From NCBI GenBank assembly GCA_002816455.1, contig MUCR01000055.1, positions 1 through 46,295 on the forward strand: a stretch of 46,295 nucleotides of DNA, written 5' to 3'. Under the pieces are notes generated by a model. It made no database searches. It had not been told where the DNA came from and worked only from the letters and a program-made list of their open reading frames with translations. Made by a program: the position numbers and the translations under genes. Shown here in pieces: positions 16,627 through 24,620 of the stretch (positions within the stretch are counted from its first letter, which is position 1; each line of letters starts with the position of its first letter). The stretch is from SAR202 cluster bacterium Io17-Chloro-G4 (GTDB lineage Bacteria > Chloroflexota > Dehalococcoidia > Lucifugimonadales > UBA3495).

Positions 16627-16652
16627 CCTCTGCGCTCTGCGTCTCTGCGACG
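16627..16652. repeat. GCAGAG-type dispersed repeat, single arm
   Basis: This 26-nt stretch contains units of CTCTGCG. Its reverse complement matches the window-end repeat at 46269-46295 closely, and both resemble the arms of the 11011-11098 element. Only one arm is present here. Confidence 0.6.
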
Positions 16653-16664
16653 AAATCCCCTAGG

Positions 16665-17627
16665 TCAACGGGCCCGTGGGTTAAAGGCGTCGTTTACGGC
16701 GTCCCCCAGAAGATTGAAGGTAAACAAAAGCAATGTAAGCGTCCCCACCGGGAACAGTAACAGATGGGGATTCGTCCGCAACACCGAGATGCTGGCGTTC
16801 TCAAAAATCATCAACCCCAGGCTGGGCGTGGGTGGTTGAACACCAATCCCCAAGAAACTTAGGAACACTTCAGAACCGGCCACTCCGGCAAGACCGGCTG
16901 ATACCAAAACTATTATCGGTCCCATAACGTTGGGCAGCACGTGCCGGAACAATACTCCTGGCGACGACACCCCGATGGCGCGTGCTGCCTCAACGTATTG
17001 GTTTTCCCGGGCTTGCAGTACTTGACCTCGCACCAACCGGGCCATCCCGAACCAAGAGAATATGGCCAACGCCAAAGACAGCACCAAGTAATCGGCGACA
17101 CCCAACTTGACAATGTCTATTCCCAGCGTCCCCTCAAGCCCCCGGACCCATTCTGTAATCGGGGGCTTTATGGTTGCGATGAAGATAAGGACCAAGAAAA
17201 TTTCGGGAAATGCCGACGTCACCTCCCCTACTCGCATGATTATGGTGTCGTACAAATTTCCGAAGTAGCCCGCCACCAATCCGAGCGAAACTCCCAAAAC
17301 GAGGCTGCCGGTGATTAAGGTGATCACTGTTATGATCACAGTAGTCCTGAGCCCGTAGATGATACGCGTGAGTATGTCGCGTCCTAGCCGGTCGGTGCCG
17401 AAGGGATGGGTTAGGCTGGGCCCCTGTTTGGCCTCGGCCAGGTTTTGGTCGTTGTAATCGTAGGGTGTGACCAAGGGGGACAGGACCCCGGCGCCGTACA
17501 TGATCAATATGATTGAGAGGCAGGCCACTCCAATCTTCTTGCGCAGTAATCGCTTGACCGAAATGACCCAATAGCTTCGGTTGCCCCTGGGCACTTCCGA
17601 AAATGTTGCTTCAGCTTGGTTACGCAA
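16665..17627 (-). CDS. Peptide/nickel-type ABC transporter permease (DppC-like)
   Basis: This 320-aa inner-membrane permease is the DppC/OppC-type half of a family 5 ABC importer. TM1 lies at about 33-50, followed by the family marker HPFGTDRLGRD (75-84). The EAA loop that contacts the ATPase starts EAARAIGVSSPG at 213. Several further membrane segments follow. Its start overlaps the end of the upstream permease gene by 8 nt, so the two are coupled. It is the last gene before the terminator at 16584; no ATPase gene follows. Confidence 0.94.
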   Translation of the reverse strand: MRNQAEATFSEVPRGNRSYWVISVKRLLRKKIGVACLSIILIMYGAGVLSPLVTPYDYNDQNLAEAKQGPSLTHPFGTDRLGRDILTRIIYGLRTTVIITVITLITGSLVLGVSLGLVAGYFGNLYDTIIMRVGEVTSAFPEIFLVLIFIATIKPPITEWVRGLEGTLGIDIVKLGVADYLVLSLALAIFSWFGMARLVRGQVLQARENQYVEAARAIGVSSPGVLFRHVLPNVMGPIIVLVSAGLAGVAGSEVFLSFLGIGVQPPTPSLGLMIFENASISVLRTNPHLLLFPVGTLTLLLFTFNLLGDAVNDAFNPRAR

Positions 17628-18564
17628 TCTGGCTGGCCCCTAAGCGGATGCGCGGGTCCATTACAGGGTATAACAGGTCAACCAAAAGATTGGCCATGAC
17701 AAACAGGGTTGTGCCTATTAGGACGATGGCGTTAATCACCGGGAAGTCCCTGGCAAATACCGACTCAATCAGCAAGTTGCCCACGCCCGGGATTCCGAAG
17801 AAGCGCTCCACGATGAAAGATGTGAAGGCCAAGCTGGCTAGAGAAAAACCCAGGGTAGTGACCACGGGAATCAAGGAGTTACGTAGGATGTGCCGGTTGC
17901 GCACGATGCTTTCGGGTAGGCCCTTTGCCCTGGCGGTTCTCACGTAATCTTGGGATACCACGTCCATAGTACTGGCCCTAGTCAGTCGGGCAATAATAGC
18001 AACGCCGGGAACTCCCATAGCAACAGCAGGCAAAACCAAATTGGGGCTAAAGAATCCCTCCCAACCGTGTGTTGGCAACACATCCAGTTTGAGGGCAAAA
18101 ATTAGTAACAAGCCAGGCGCCGTCAAGAAAATTGGCACAGATTGGCCAACCAAAGTGATGGACACGGCGACAGTGTCCCATCCGGTACCCTGCTTCATTG
18201 CTGCGAAGAGGCCAACGGGTACACCCAATCCAACGGAAACGATCAGCGCCGCAATATTAAGTTGGGCGGAAACCCACATCTTTTTCTTGAGCAACTCGCC
18301 GACGGTCCGGCCCCGGTACTTGAAACTTTCTCCGAAGTCGCCGTGGGTGACATTCCAAATGTAACGACCGTATTGAACGAAGATATTATCGTTAAGGCCC
18401 CGTTGTTCCCTTATCCGCTCCACGACTTCAGGGTTCGAGTGCTGGCCCATCAAGACCTCGACCGGATCTCCGGGACCGAAACGGCCCAAGGCAAAGGTAA
18501 TGAAAGACACAATTAACAGGATGACAGGAAGCCAGACCAGGCGGCGAACGATATAAGGTCCCAC
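17620..18564 (-). CDS. Peptide/nickel-type ABC transporter permease (DppB-like)
   Basis: This 314-aa permease is the DppB/OppB-type half, with TM1 at about 9-28, the periplasmic loop with QYGRYIWNVTHGDFGESF, and a DYVRTARAKGLPE EAA loop. It pairs with the following DppC-like permease to form the channel. GTG start, 12 nt after the stop of the binding-protein gene. Confidence 0.94.
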   Translation of the reverse strand: MGPYIVRRLVWLPVILLIVSFITFALGRFGPGDPVEVLMGQHSNPEVVERIREQRGLNDNIFVQYGRYIWNVTHGDFGESFKYRGRTVGELLKKKMWVSAQLNIAALIVSVGLGVPVGLFAAMKQGTGWDTVAVSITLVGQSVPIFLTAPGLLLIFALKLDVLPTHGWEGFFSPNLVLPAVAMGVPGVAIIARLTRASTMDVVSQDYVRTARAKGLPESIVRNRHILRNSLIPVVTTLGFSLASLAFTSFIVERFFGIPGVGNLLIESVFARDFPVINAIVLIGTTLFVMANLLVDLLYPVMDPRIRLGASQIA

Positions 18565-18576
18565 GCGTCGCGCTCC

Positions 18577-20274
18577 CTACTCTTCGTCGGTCAAATACAC
18601 ATACCTGAGTCTGGGGATATATAAGGGCGTCAAATAGTAGTCGTGGACATTGGGTTTCACCAGCAAGAATCGCTCACCGCTGTACCACAAAGGAACCCAA
18701 GGCGCATCATCGACAATCAACTGTTCCGCTTGATTGTATAGCTGGAAGCGCAAAGACTCGTCCGTTTCCGTCCGGGCTCGTTCCAGCAGAGAATCTACTT
18801 GGGGGTTGCTGTAGTTGGTGTGGTTGTTGCTGCTCTCGCTGTGGAAGAGAATATCCAGGAAATTTTCCGGGTCCGGATAATCGGCAATCCAGCCAATATC
18901 GAACATCTGGAAGCGCCGGTTGTGCAGGTCTTTAAGGAAGGTGGCGAATTCGGTCTGTTGGAACTCGGCTTCGATGCCCAGGTTCTTCTTCCACATTTGG
19001 AGGACCACTTCCATGTCCAAGCTGACCGAGGCGCCAAAACTGCCGGAGGTGGTCATGGTTATTGGCGGGATATTATCCAGATCGTCGCCATATTTGGACT
19101 CAGACAAAAGCTGCCTAGCCCTTTCGGGGTCGAACCTATAGCCGCGCAGATTTGTGTTAAACCCGGGGAATCCGGGAGGCAGGATTCCGTTGGCTGGCAC
19201 CACTTGGTCCGCCAGCACCGATGTGGCCAGGTTTTGCTTGTCGATGGCCAGGTTCAAAGCCTGCCTAACTTTCACGTCGTCCAAGGGGGGTTCGTTGACG
19301 TTCATGCCGATGTATTGGACGCTGAATGTCGGCGGCGCTTGCAGTAGCTCCGAGTTTAACGAGTTACCTGGGTCAAGAATGCGGTCCAAGTCGGCCAGGC
19401 CGATTCCGGCGACGTGGATTTCGTCGTTCTCATACATCAGCATCGACGTTCCGCCGCTGAGGATCATTTCCACCTCGTCCAGATGAGGCGCGCCGAGGTG
19501 GTAGGTTGGGAAGCGGCTAAGCACCATGGTCTCGCCCACATCATACTGGGAAAGCTTGAAGGGGCCGGTGCCGTTGGGCTTGCGGAACCATCGTTTCGGG
19601 TCGGCCTCGATATTCTCTCGGTCCAGCACGAAACCGGTGGGATAGGTCAATTTGGCCAAGAAATAGGACTTGGAGGCGTCGATGGTGATTTCCAGGGTCT
19701 TATCGTCGATTACCCGGACACCGGAAATAGTTTCAGCATCGCCGTTTAGCTTTTCTTTCACGCCGACTATGTCACCCAAGTACTGGTCCACAACAGGCGA
19801 CTCGGTCAGGGGATTCGTGGCGCGCTCCAAGGACCAACGAACGTCTTCTGCGGTGACGGGCTTGCCGTCGTGAAAGGTGGCGTCGGAGCGGAGGTGGAAG
19901 GTATAAACGCGACCATCGGGGCTGATGTCCCAGTCTTCGGCCAGGTCTGGAACCACGTTCAAGTCCCGGTCGATGGTAACCAAGCCGCCGAATACTTCAA
20001 TTATCACTTGGGCCGATGTGGCGTCCGTGGTCAGATGCGGGTCTAATGTTGGCGGGTCTACGAACAATCGGACCAACTTGCCGCCGCTGGTGTCACCGTC
20101 TCCAGCTGCGGGTTGTTGCGCCGACTGAGCAGCGGCGGGCACCTGAGTAGGCTCCTCAGTGGCTGCCGGAGCCGCCGTGGGCTGACTTGCGGGCGCAGGG
20201 TCCGAAGACGAACCACTGCAGGCCGCTATCAGGAAGAGACTGCCCAATATAAACAGTAAAGTTTTCCAACCCAT
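18577..20274 (-). CDS. Family 5 solute-binding lipoprotein of a peptide-type ABC transporter
   Basis: This 565-aa extracellular binding protein delivers a peptide or similar solute to the two permeases downstream. A lipoprotein signal peptide ends in the lipobox LIAAC (lipidated Cys19), followed by a Ser/Pro/Ala/Thr-rich linker to about residue 60. The SBP_bac_5 domain begins with LVRLFVDPPTLDPH. The ATG at 20274 gives a standard signal peptide; a TTG 21 nt upstream would add seven residues, and neither start has a convincing Shine-Dalgarno. It is the first gene of the operon. Confidence 0.93.
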   Translation of the reverse strand: MGWKTLLFILGSLFLIAACSGSSSDPAPASQPTAAPAATEEPTQVPAAAQSAQQPAAGDGDTSGGKLVRLFVDPPTLDPHLTTDATSAQVIIEVFGGLVTIDRDLNVVPDLAEDWDISPDGRVYTFHLRSDATFHDGKPVTAEDVRWSLERATNPLTESPVVDQYLGDIVGVKEKLNGDAETISGVRVIDDKTLEITIDASKSYFLAKLTYPTGFVLDRENIEADPKRWFRKPNGTGPFKLSQYDVGETMVLSRFPTYHLGAPHLDEVEMILSGGTSMLMYENDEIHVAGIGLADLDRILDPGNSLNSELLQAPPTFSVQYIGMNVNEPPLDDVKVRQALNLAIDKQNLATSVLADQVVPANGILPPGFPGFNTNLRGYRFDPERARQLLSESKYGDDLDNIPPITMTTSGSFGASVSLDMEVVLQMWKKNLGIEAEFQQTEFATFLKDLHNRRFQMFDIGWIADYPDPENFLDILFHSESSNNHTNYSNPQVDSLLERARTETDESLRFQLYNQAEQLIVDDAPWVPLWYSGERFLLVKPNVHDYYLTPLYIPRLRYVYLTDEE

Positions 20275-20601
20275 AAACGTTATTCTCGGCTCCAACCGGG
20301 GCCGTCCCTCAATTCCGCGCCATAAACGCCGGAGGTGAGGCTAGCCTTGCATTATTTAGGTTACCATGCCCCGCAGTAATCAACCAGAGGCAGTCATATT
20401 CGTGGGATTGTCGCAATTTAGGGAATAATTTGGCCCGTCGGGCATTCTCAGACTTCTTGTCAGCAGGCAGCCTATTTGCTACCATTACGAAGCTCCAAAT
20501 CACCTGTCATGTTGGGACACTCGCCAGGCTATCAGGTACGCAGGCAGGTAAATGAACAGTACCTGGGAGCAAAGTTCCTTAACAATTCGCCTTTCATACA
20601 T
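20275..20601. other. Intergenic region upstream of the tRNA genes
   Basis: This 327-nt region separates the ABC operon from tRNA-His and shows no gene. CAGGTAC (20533-20539) and GTACCTG (20559-20565) form a 7-bp inverted repeat 36-69 nt upstream of tRNA-His. I could not recognise a confident promoter. Confidence 0.5.
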
Positions 20602-20679
20602 GGCGAGCGTAGCCAAGTGGTCTAAGGCGCCTGTCTGTGGCACAGGAGATCACGGGTTCGAATCCCGTCGCTCGCCCCA
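20602..20679 (+). tRNA. tRNA-His (GTG anticodon)
   Basis: The cloverleaf folds cleanly. The acceptor stem pairs 20603-20609 with 20669-20675; the anticodon stem CCTGT/ACAGG encloses CTGTGGC with anticodon GTG at 20637-20639; the T arm has TTCGAAT at 20657-20663. The extra G-1 (20602) opposite discriminator C73 (20676), the identity element of tRNA-His, is encoded in the gene, and CCA is encoded at 20677-20679. Confidence 0.97.
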
Positions 20680-20699
20680 TATAACTCTCATGTTCCTTT

Positions 20700-20775
20700 G
20701 CGCCTGTAGCTCAACGGATAGAGTACTGGGCTTCGGACCCAGGGGTTGTGGGTTCGAATCCCGCCAGGCGCGCCA
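20700..20775 (+). tRNA. tRNA-Arg (TCG anticodon)
   Basis: The acceptor stem pairs GCGCCTG (20700-20706) with CAGGCGC (20765-20771), discriminator G at 20772 and encoded CCA at 20773-20775. The anticodon stem CTGGG/CCCAG encloses CTTCGGA with anticodon TCG at 20733-20735, for CGN arginine codons. It lies 20 nt after tRNA-His and is probably transcribed with it. Confidence 0.97.
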
Positions 20776-20787
20776 GACTTGACGCTT

Positions 20788-20825
20788 AAAGGCTCCCACG
20801 CTTTGCTTGGGGGCCTTTATAAATT
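20788..20825 (+). terminator. Terminator after the tRNA pair
   Basis: AAAGGCTCCC (20788-20797) pairs with GGGGGCCTTT (20809-20818), including one T-G pair, and is followed by ATAAATTT. It lies 12 nt after tRNA-Arg. Confidence 0.75.
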
Positions 20826-21067
20826 TCTGCAATCCCAGCCGAATCACCACGCCATTAACTACGCCCAAGTTGATTGCCTGGTTTCACCGGCGTGTATTGC
20901 CTCGGGACAAGTCTCTCACCAACACTTGGGGGACGGGAACAACTTGACTAATTGCCGTCCTATTGCATGGTGACCACTGGTTATAACTGCAATAATGTAA
21001 ACATGACGAAATCGCCCACATCCACTACCACAACCTCCAAACTAACTACGACCCTAACTCTCCAACG

Positions 21068-22225
21068 TTGAGCCAACGCCGATTCATTGCAGCGGTGGCG
21101 TTGGGGCTGCTCTTCACCCAGAGTGCGAATCTGATGTTGGCCCCATTGTTGGTCGCCTTGGCCACAGAGTTCGACACGTCCGTGGCGGTCGCCGGACAAC
21201 TCGCTACTGCCACATTTGCGGCATGGGGAATCTCCGTGGTGGCGGTGGGGCCATTGTCCGACTCCTTCGGCAGGCGGCCGGTGGCATTGATCGGGCTTAC
21301 GTTGCTTGCCATCAGTATGTTGGCATCGGCCTTTGCGCCTAATCTTGGAACTTTGATGGCATTAAGAGCGGTAACAGGTCTGGGAGGAGGCATGATTCCA
21401 CCCAACAGCATGGCGGCCGTGGCTGACTCCTTGACCCCGGCTCGCCGTTCCCGGACCGTGGGCGGGCTAATGGCATTCGCCACCCTATCTGCGGTGATCG
21501 GCATACCTTTGGTGGCATTGGCCGCTGATTCTGGAGGATGGCGGTTGCCGTTTTTGGTGATCGGTTCGATGTTGGCCGCTTGCGCGCTGCTCAATTGGTT
21601 CTGGTTCCCCAAAAGCGACGGCGCCGCACTGCGGTCATTCTCCTTCTTCTCAAGATACCGAGCGCTGTTGGCCCTTCCTGTATTCCGGTCGGCCTTAGCT
21701 GTGAATTTTGCCCAGCGCGTAGCCTATATGGCGTTGGTCGGCTACTTCGCAGCGTATCTGATTGATGTCTACGGAATGACCGTGGGCGCCGTTGCTCTGC
21801 CCTTGGCGTTTGTTGGTGTCGGCACGGTGGTAGGCAGCTATTTGGGCGGGCCTGTGGCCAACAGAGATGACCGTATGCCCGTGATTGCAGCCGCAGCCGT
21901 GGCCGGAGGAGTAGCTGCTTTGGTGTTGTTCTTGATCGAAGCGCCTGTGTGGGCGAACGTGGCCATCGCTACTGCTGCGGCATTACTGTTGAGCGTCGGT
22001 TGGCCGGTGCTGATATCGTTTAGCACGGAGGTTTCCAGCCAGTCCAGAGCCACAGGCGTTGGATTGCTGGGCGCTAGCAATCAATCGGGAGGCGTCGGCG
22101 GGGCTGCCTTGGGCGGCGTCTTGTTGGCCGCCATCGGATTTCCGGGAGTAGGGTACCTATGTTTAGGCGCAGCGGCTTTCTCGGCTGTGGTCATCGCAGT
22201 CTTCATGCGCCGGTCCGGGCCGTGA
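21068..22225 (+). CDS. MFS transporter
   Basis: This 385-aa major facilitator protein has about 12 hydrophobic segments. The loop between TM2 and TM3 carries GPLSDSFGRRPV, the family's G-x3-D-x2-GRR motif; TM4 carries RAVTGLGGGMIPPNSMA. Substrate unknown; the size and pattern resemble drug-efflux or sugar-type MFS members. The start is a TTG without a visible Shine-Dalgarno: the frame is open back to 20996 but holds no ATG or GTG, so this start is the best available and uncertain. Confidence 0.88.
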   Translation: MSQRRFIAAVALGLLFTQSANLMLAPLLVALATEFDTSVAVAGQLATATFAAWGISVVAVGPLSDSFGRRPVALIGLTLLAISMLASAFAPNLGTLMALRAVTGLGGGMIPPNSMAAVADSLTPARRSRTVGGLMAFATLSAVIGIPLVALAADSGGWRLPFLVIGSMLAACALLNWFWFPKSDGAALRSFSFFSRYRALLALPVFRSALAVNFAQRVAYMALVGYFAAYLIDVYGMTVGAVALPLAFVGVGTVVGSYLGGPVANRDDRMPVIAAAAVAGGVAALVLFLIEAPVWANVAIATAAALLLSVGWPVLISFSTEVSSQSRATGVGLLGASNQSGGVGGAALGGVLLAAIGFPGVGYLCLGAAAFSAVVIAVFMRRSGP

Positions 22226-22446
22226 TCTTTGACGGGAATTAACAATGTTGTTGTGTCGTCGTTGTTGCATTAACTCTGCCCTGGGGGACCGCCCATGTCT
22301 ACTCGGGTTAAGGAGAATTCTCAAGCGCCAATAATCGGCTAATTTCGTCATCAAATTGGGCCAGGTAGCTGGGCAAGAATGGGTTATGATGAGGATGTCA
22401 GGCTAAAATACGTTATGTAATGTAGGTGCGAGTAGGGAGGTGCAAC

Positions 22447-22668
22447 ATGGATTCCGTCGAAGTCGCAGTCAGGTTTACTGAGGCAATCATGGCCAACTCA
22501 GGCTCTGGGCGCAAGGGCACAGACCCGGCTCAGGCATACGCCGACATGTTCGCTCAGATGTTGGAACGAGTTAAGGTGATATTAGAGCCGGTCACCACGC
22601 CACTTCCGCTGCCGCCCCGGCCGGCACAAGCAAACTCCACCGTTTTTCCCTTAACTCACGAGCGGTAA
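22447..22668 (+). CDS. Small hypothetical protein, 73 aa
   Basis: I do not recognise this small protein. It begins with a helix-prone half (VEVAVRFTEAIMANS and AYADMFAQMLERVKVILEPV) and ends in a Pro-rich tail. The evidence that it is real is a strong AGGGAGG 6 nt before the ATG at 22447, in an otherwise open 220-nt gap. No partner is obvious; the gene downstream converges from the other strand. Confidence 0.6.
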   Translation: MDSVEVAVRFTEAIMANSGSGRKGTDPAQAYADMFAQMLERVKVILEPVTTPLPLPPRPAQANSTVFPLTHER

Positions 22669-22691
22669 GCCTTCTTGGCCCAAGTGAACGA

Positions 22692-23333
22692 CTACGGCTT
22701 TAAGCCATTCATGATAGCTTCCGAAGAAGTAACCATCCCGAAGCCGTATTGAATGGTCTTCAGTGTTCCCCTATGGCGCTCCACGTCCATGGCGGCCACC
22801 GCATCCTCTGGGACGCAAATTCTGTAGTCTCGGAAGTAGGCATCCCGGATGGTGGACTCTACGCAGATCTCCGTCGTAACGCCGCAAACGATTAACGTGT
22901 CCACCTCCAGCCCTCTGAGGATTACTTCCAAGCTGGTGTTATAGAAGGAGCTGTAGCGGGTTTTGTCCAGGATGTAGTCCCCCGGCTGGGCGTCCATACG
23001 TGAGTCCAACTCTACGTCCCAGGTCCCCGTCACCAGGGAGTTAATCTTCTTAAATTCCGGGCGGCGTTCTGAACGTAAACCGGCGTCCTTATAGTCCGCC
23101 CGAAGCACATAGCGGGTGAAGATAATCGGCACATCCGCCTTGTGGCAGGCATCCACCAAGCGCACCACCGGCGCTACAGTCTTCTTCAACTCGGTGATGT
23201 CCATGCCTCCCAGTGTCATGGAGCCTTCATCGCTGAGGAAGGCGTTTTGCATATCCACGACGATCATTGCCACGTTGGCATTTTCAAGAAACTGCGCTGT
23301 TACTACTCTTGTGGCATCCGCGTCCGTAGACAA
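22692..23333 (-). CDS. Isochorismatase-family cysteine hydrolase
   Basis: This 213-aa protein has the isochorismatase/amidohydrolase Rossmann-type fold with the catalytic triad Asp27 (IVVDMQN), Lys124 (ILDKTRYSSF) and Cys157 (GVTTEICVES), after a cis-peptide GVTTE. Family members hydrolyse amides, ureides such as ureidoacrylate or biuret, and isochorismate. The TTG start is chosen because GGGAGG sits 6 nt upstream. The RidA-like gene upstream on the same strand suggests a nitrogen-compound degradation role, as with RutB and RutC, but the other rut genes are absent. Confidence 0.9.
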   Translation of the reverse strand: MSTDADATRVVTAQFLENANVAMIVVDMQNAFLSDEGSMTLGGMDITELKKTVAPVVRLVDACHKADVPIIFTRYVLRADYKDAGLRSERRPEFKKINSLVTGTWDVELDSRMDAQPGDYILDKTRYSSFYNTSLEVILRGLEVDTLIVCGVTTEICVESTIRDAYFRDYRICVPEDAVAAMDVERHRGTLKTIQYGFGMVTSSEAIMNGLKP

Positions 23334-23501
23334 CGTTGACCTCCCAAGGCTGCCGGGGCAAGCGTTAGGTTGGCTCGAAATTCGGCTCCAAATTAATCCG
23401 CACCACTGGCATTGGAAACGGCTACCATTCCAAACACGGGCGGACCATCAGAGCTCGTAGCCTACAAAGTGCTTCGGAACTTGTTTGACGGTTTTGCTCC
23501 C

Positions 23502-23882
23502 TTAATCCGGTAGCACAGCAATGGCGTCTATCTCGATCTTCAAGTCGGGCGTGCCCAAAGCGGCCACCTGCACTTGGGTACTGGCCGGAAAAGCTCCGGC
23601 AAAGTACTTGGAGCGGACCTCTCCGGCGGCGGCAGCTTCCCTTAGGTCCGTAACAAAGCTGGTTACTTTGACCACATTACTCAGGTCGGCGCCGTTGGCT
23701 GCCAAGATAACTTTGAACTTATCCAAGATTGCCTCAGTCTGAGCTGCTATGTCCGCCGTTTCCGCTGGGGTTCCCCGGGCTGTACTTCCCGCAATAAAAA
23801 GCAGGTTTCCCCACTTTGTGGAGTGGTGGAACGCCCCAGCGGGTTGAGGCAATTCCGGATAATTTTTGCGTACGATGTCCAC
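23502..23882 (-). CDS. RidA family protein (YjgF/YER057c/UK114) with altered active site
   Basis: This 126-aa protein has the RidA trimeric fold: FIAGSTARG near the N terminus and the C-terminal block ending KIEIDAIAVLPD. Archetypal RidA hydrolyses reactive enamines and imines with an Arg in its FPARTTV motif; here that segment reads FPASTQV, with Ser101 in place of the Arg. It is therefore unlikely to be a classical imine deaminase and may be a RutC-like or other subgroup member. The GTG start is supported by GGAGG at 6 nt. The isochorismatase-fold gene follows 168 nt downstream. Confidence 0.9.
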   Translation of the reverse strand: MDIVRKNYPELPQPAGAFHHSTKWGNLLFIAGSTARGTPAETADIAAQTEAILDKFKVILAANGADLSNVVKVTSFVTDLREAAAAGEVRSKYFAGAFPASTQVQVAALGTPDLKIEIDAIAVLPD

Positions 23883-24061
23883 GTTTGGCCTCCTTATGTC
23901 GCGCGTCCTCTAAACAGGATAGCTCAAGATCATCAAAGGGAAATAATCTCAGCCAGCCCGTCGGGAGCGACAAGGCGTCTACTGCGCCAGACCTATTCTA
24001 CTCCAAGCCTAATTGGGAGAGCCCAGAGGGCCAAAAGCCCTGGTTGGGCTGTAAGGCGGCG

Positions 24062-24394
24062 CTAGATCCACTGGAGGTAAACGGCGGCTCCCATTATGCC
24101 CAAGGGCACAGCCAACAGCCAAGACATGAGGTCGAAGTTGTTGGACGGCATGCTGGCGTAGCGGTCGAGCTTGCGGCCGATCTGCCAGAACACCAGCCTC
24201 ATACCTGGAATACCGGCGGCGAACCCCCAAATCACGGCCGACCCTACCTGATTGCCAACTTCACCGGCTAGATACACCCCGAGAATCGCGAAACCAGCCA
24301 GGGCTTGAACCCCGACCAAGCGGGCCATCTCGTAAAAAAGGGCTGCGTCCATTCGGGGCTGCACCCTTCTGTGTGAAACAGGGGAATTTATCAT
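24062..24394 (-). CDS. Small predicted membrane protein, 110 aa
   Basis: I do not recognise this family. Hydrophobic spans at about 25-43, 50-72 and 90-108 predict an inner-membrane protein, with basic residues (GRKLDRYA) in the second loop. The ATG at 24394 is chosen because GGAGGGG lies just upstream. A longer reading to 24667 is rejected: its extra N terminus translates the dispersed repeat at 24581-24607 and the end of the Nudix gene. A candidate promoter lies at 24426-24453. Confidence 0.72.
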   Translation of the reverse strand: MINSPVSHRRVQPRMDAALFYEMARLVGVQALAGFAILGVYLAGEVGNQVGSAVIWGFAAGIPGMRLVFWQIGRKLDRYASMPSNNFDLMSWLLAVPLGIMGAAVYLQWI

Positions 24395-24425
24395 CACACC
24401 CCTCCCTTCCCTAAGCCAATCACTT

Positions 24426-24453
24426 ATTTTATATTGACTCGCCGCAATTTTAA
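24426..24453 (-). promoter_or_regulatory. Candidate promoter of the small membrane protein gene
   Basis: On the minus strand, TTAAAA (24448-24453), a 16-nt spacer and TAAAAT (24426-24431) match 4 of 6 and 5 of 6 consensus positions, in an AT-rich stretch 32 nt upstream of the start. Confidence 0.35.
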
Positions 24454-24580
24454 GGCATCTCGTTAATGGAACGTATAGCTGTGGAGCGGCAGGTTTCGGG
24501 TAAAGCGGGCAGTACCGACAAGAACAGGGCTGGAACCTAAGTGGGAGGTGAGTAGCACCTAAGCGCCAGCGGTTATGGAT

Positions 24581-24607
24581 GTCCTTCGACAACCTCAGGA
24601 CGAACGG
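24581..24607. repeat. Dispersed repeat of the TCCTTCGACAA..TCAGGACGAACGG type
   Basis: This 27-nt sequence has an internal dyad (GTCCT with AGGAC) and resembles a short intergenic repeat common in Chloroflexota and related genomes (general knowledge, not checked). It lies 14 nt downstream of the Nudix gene. Confidence 0.55.
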
Positions 24608-24620
24608 TGGCTTTAGATGA

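Noticed and set aside
21046-21612. 188-aa minus-strand ORF
   Set aside because: It is antisense to the MFS gene, and its residues (Ala, Asn, Pro, Thr-rich) are the reverse reading of membrane-protein codons.
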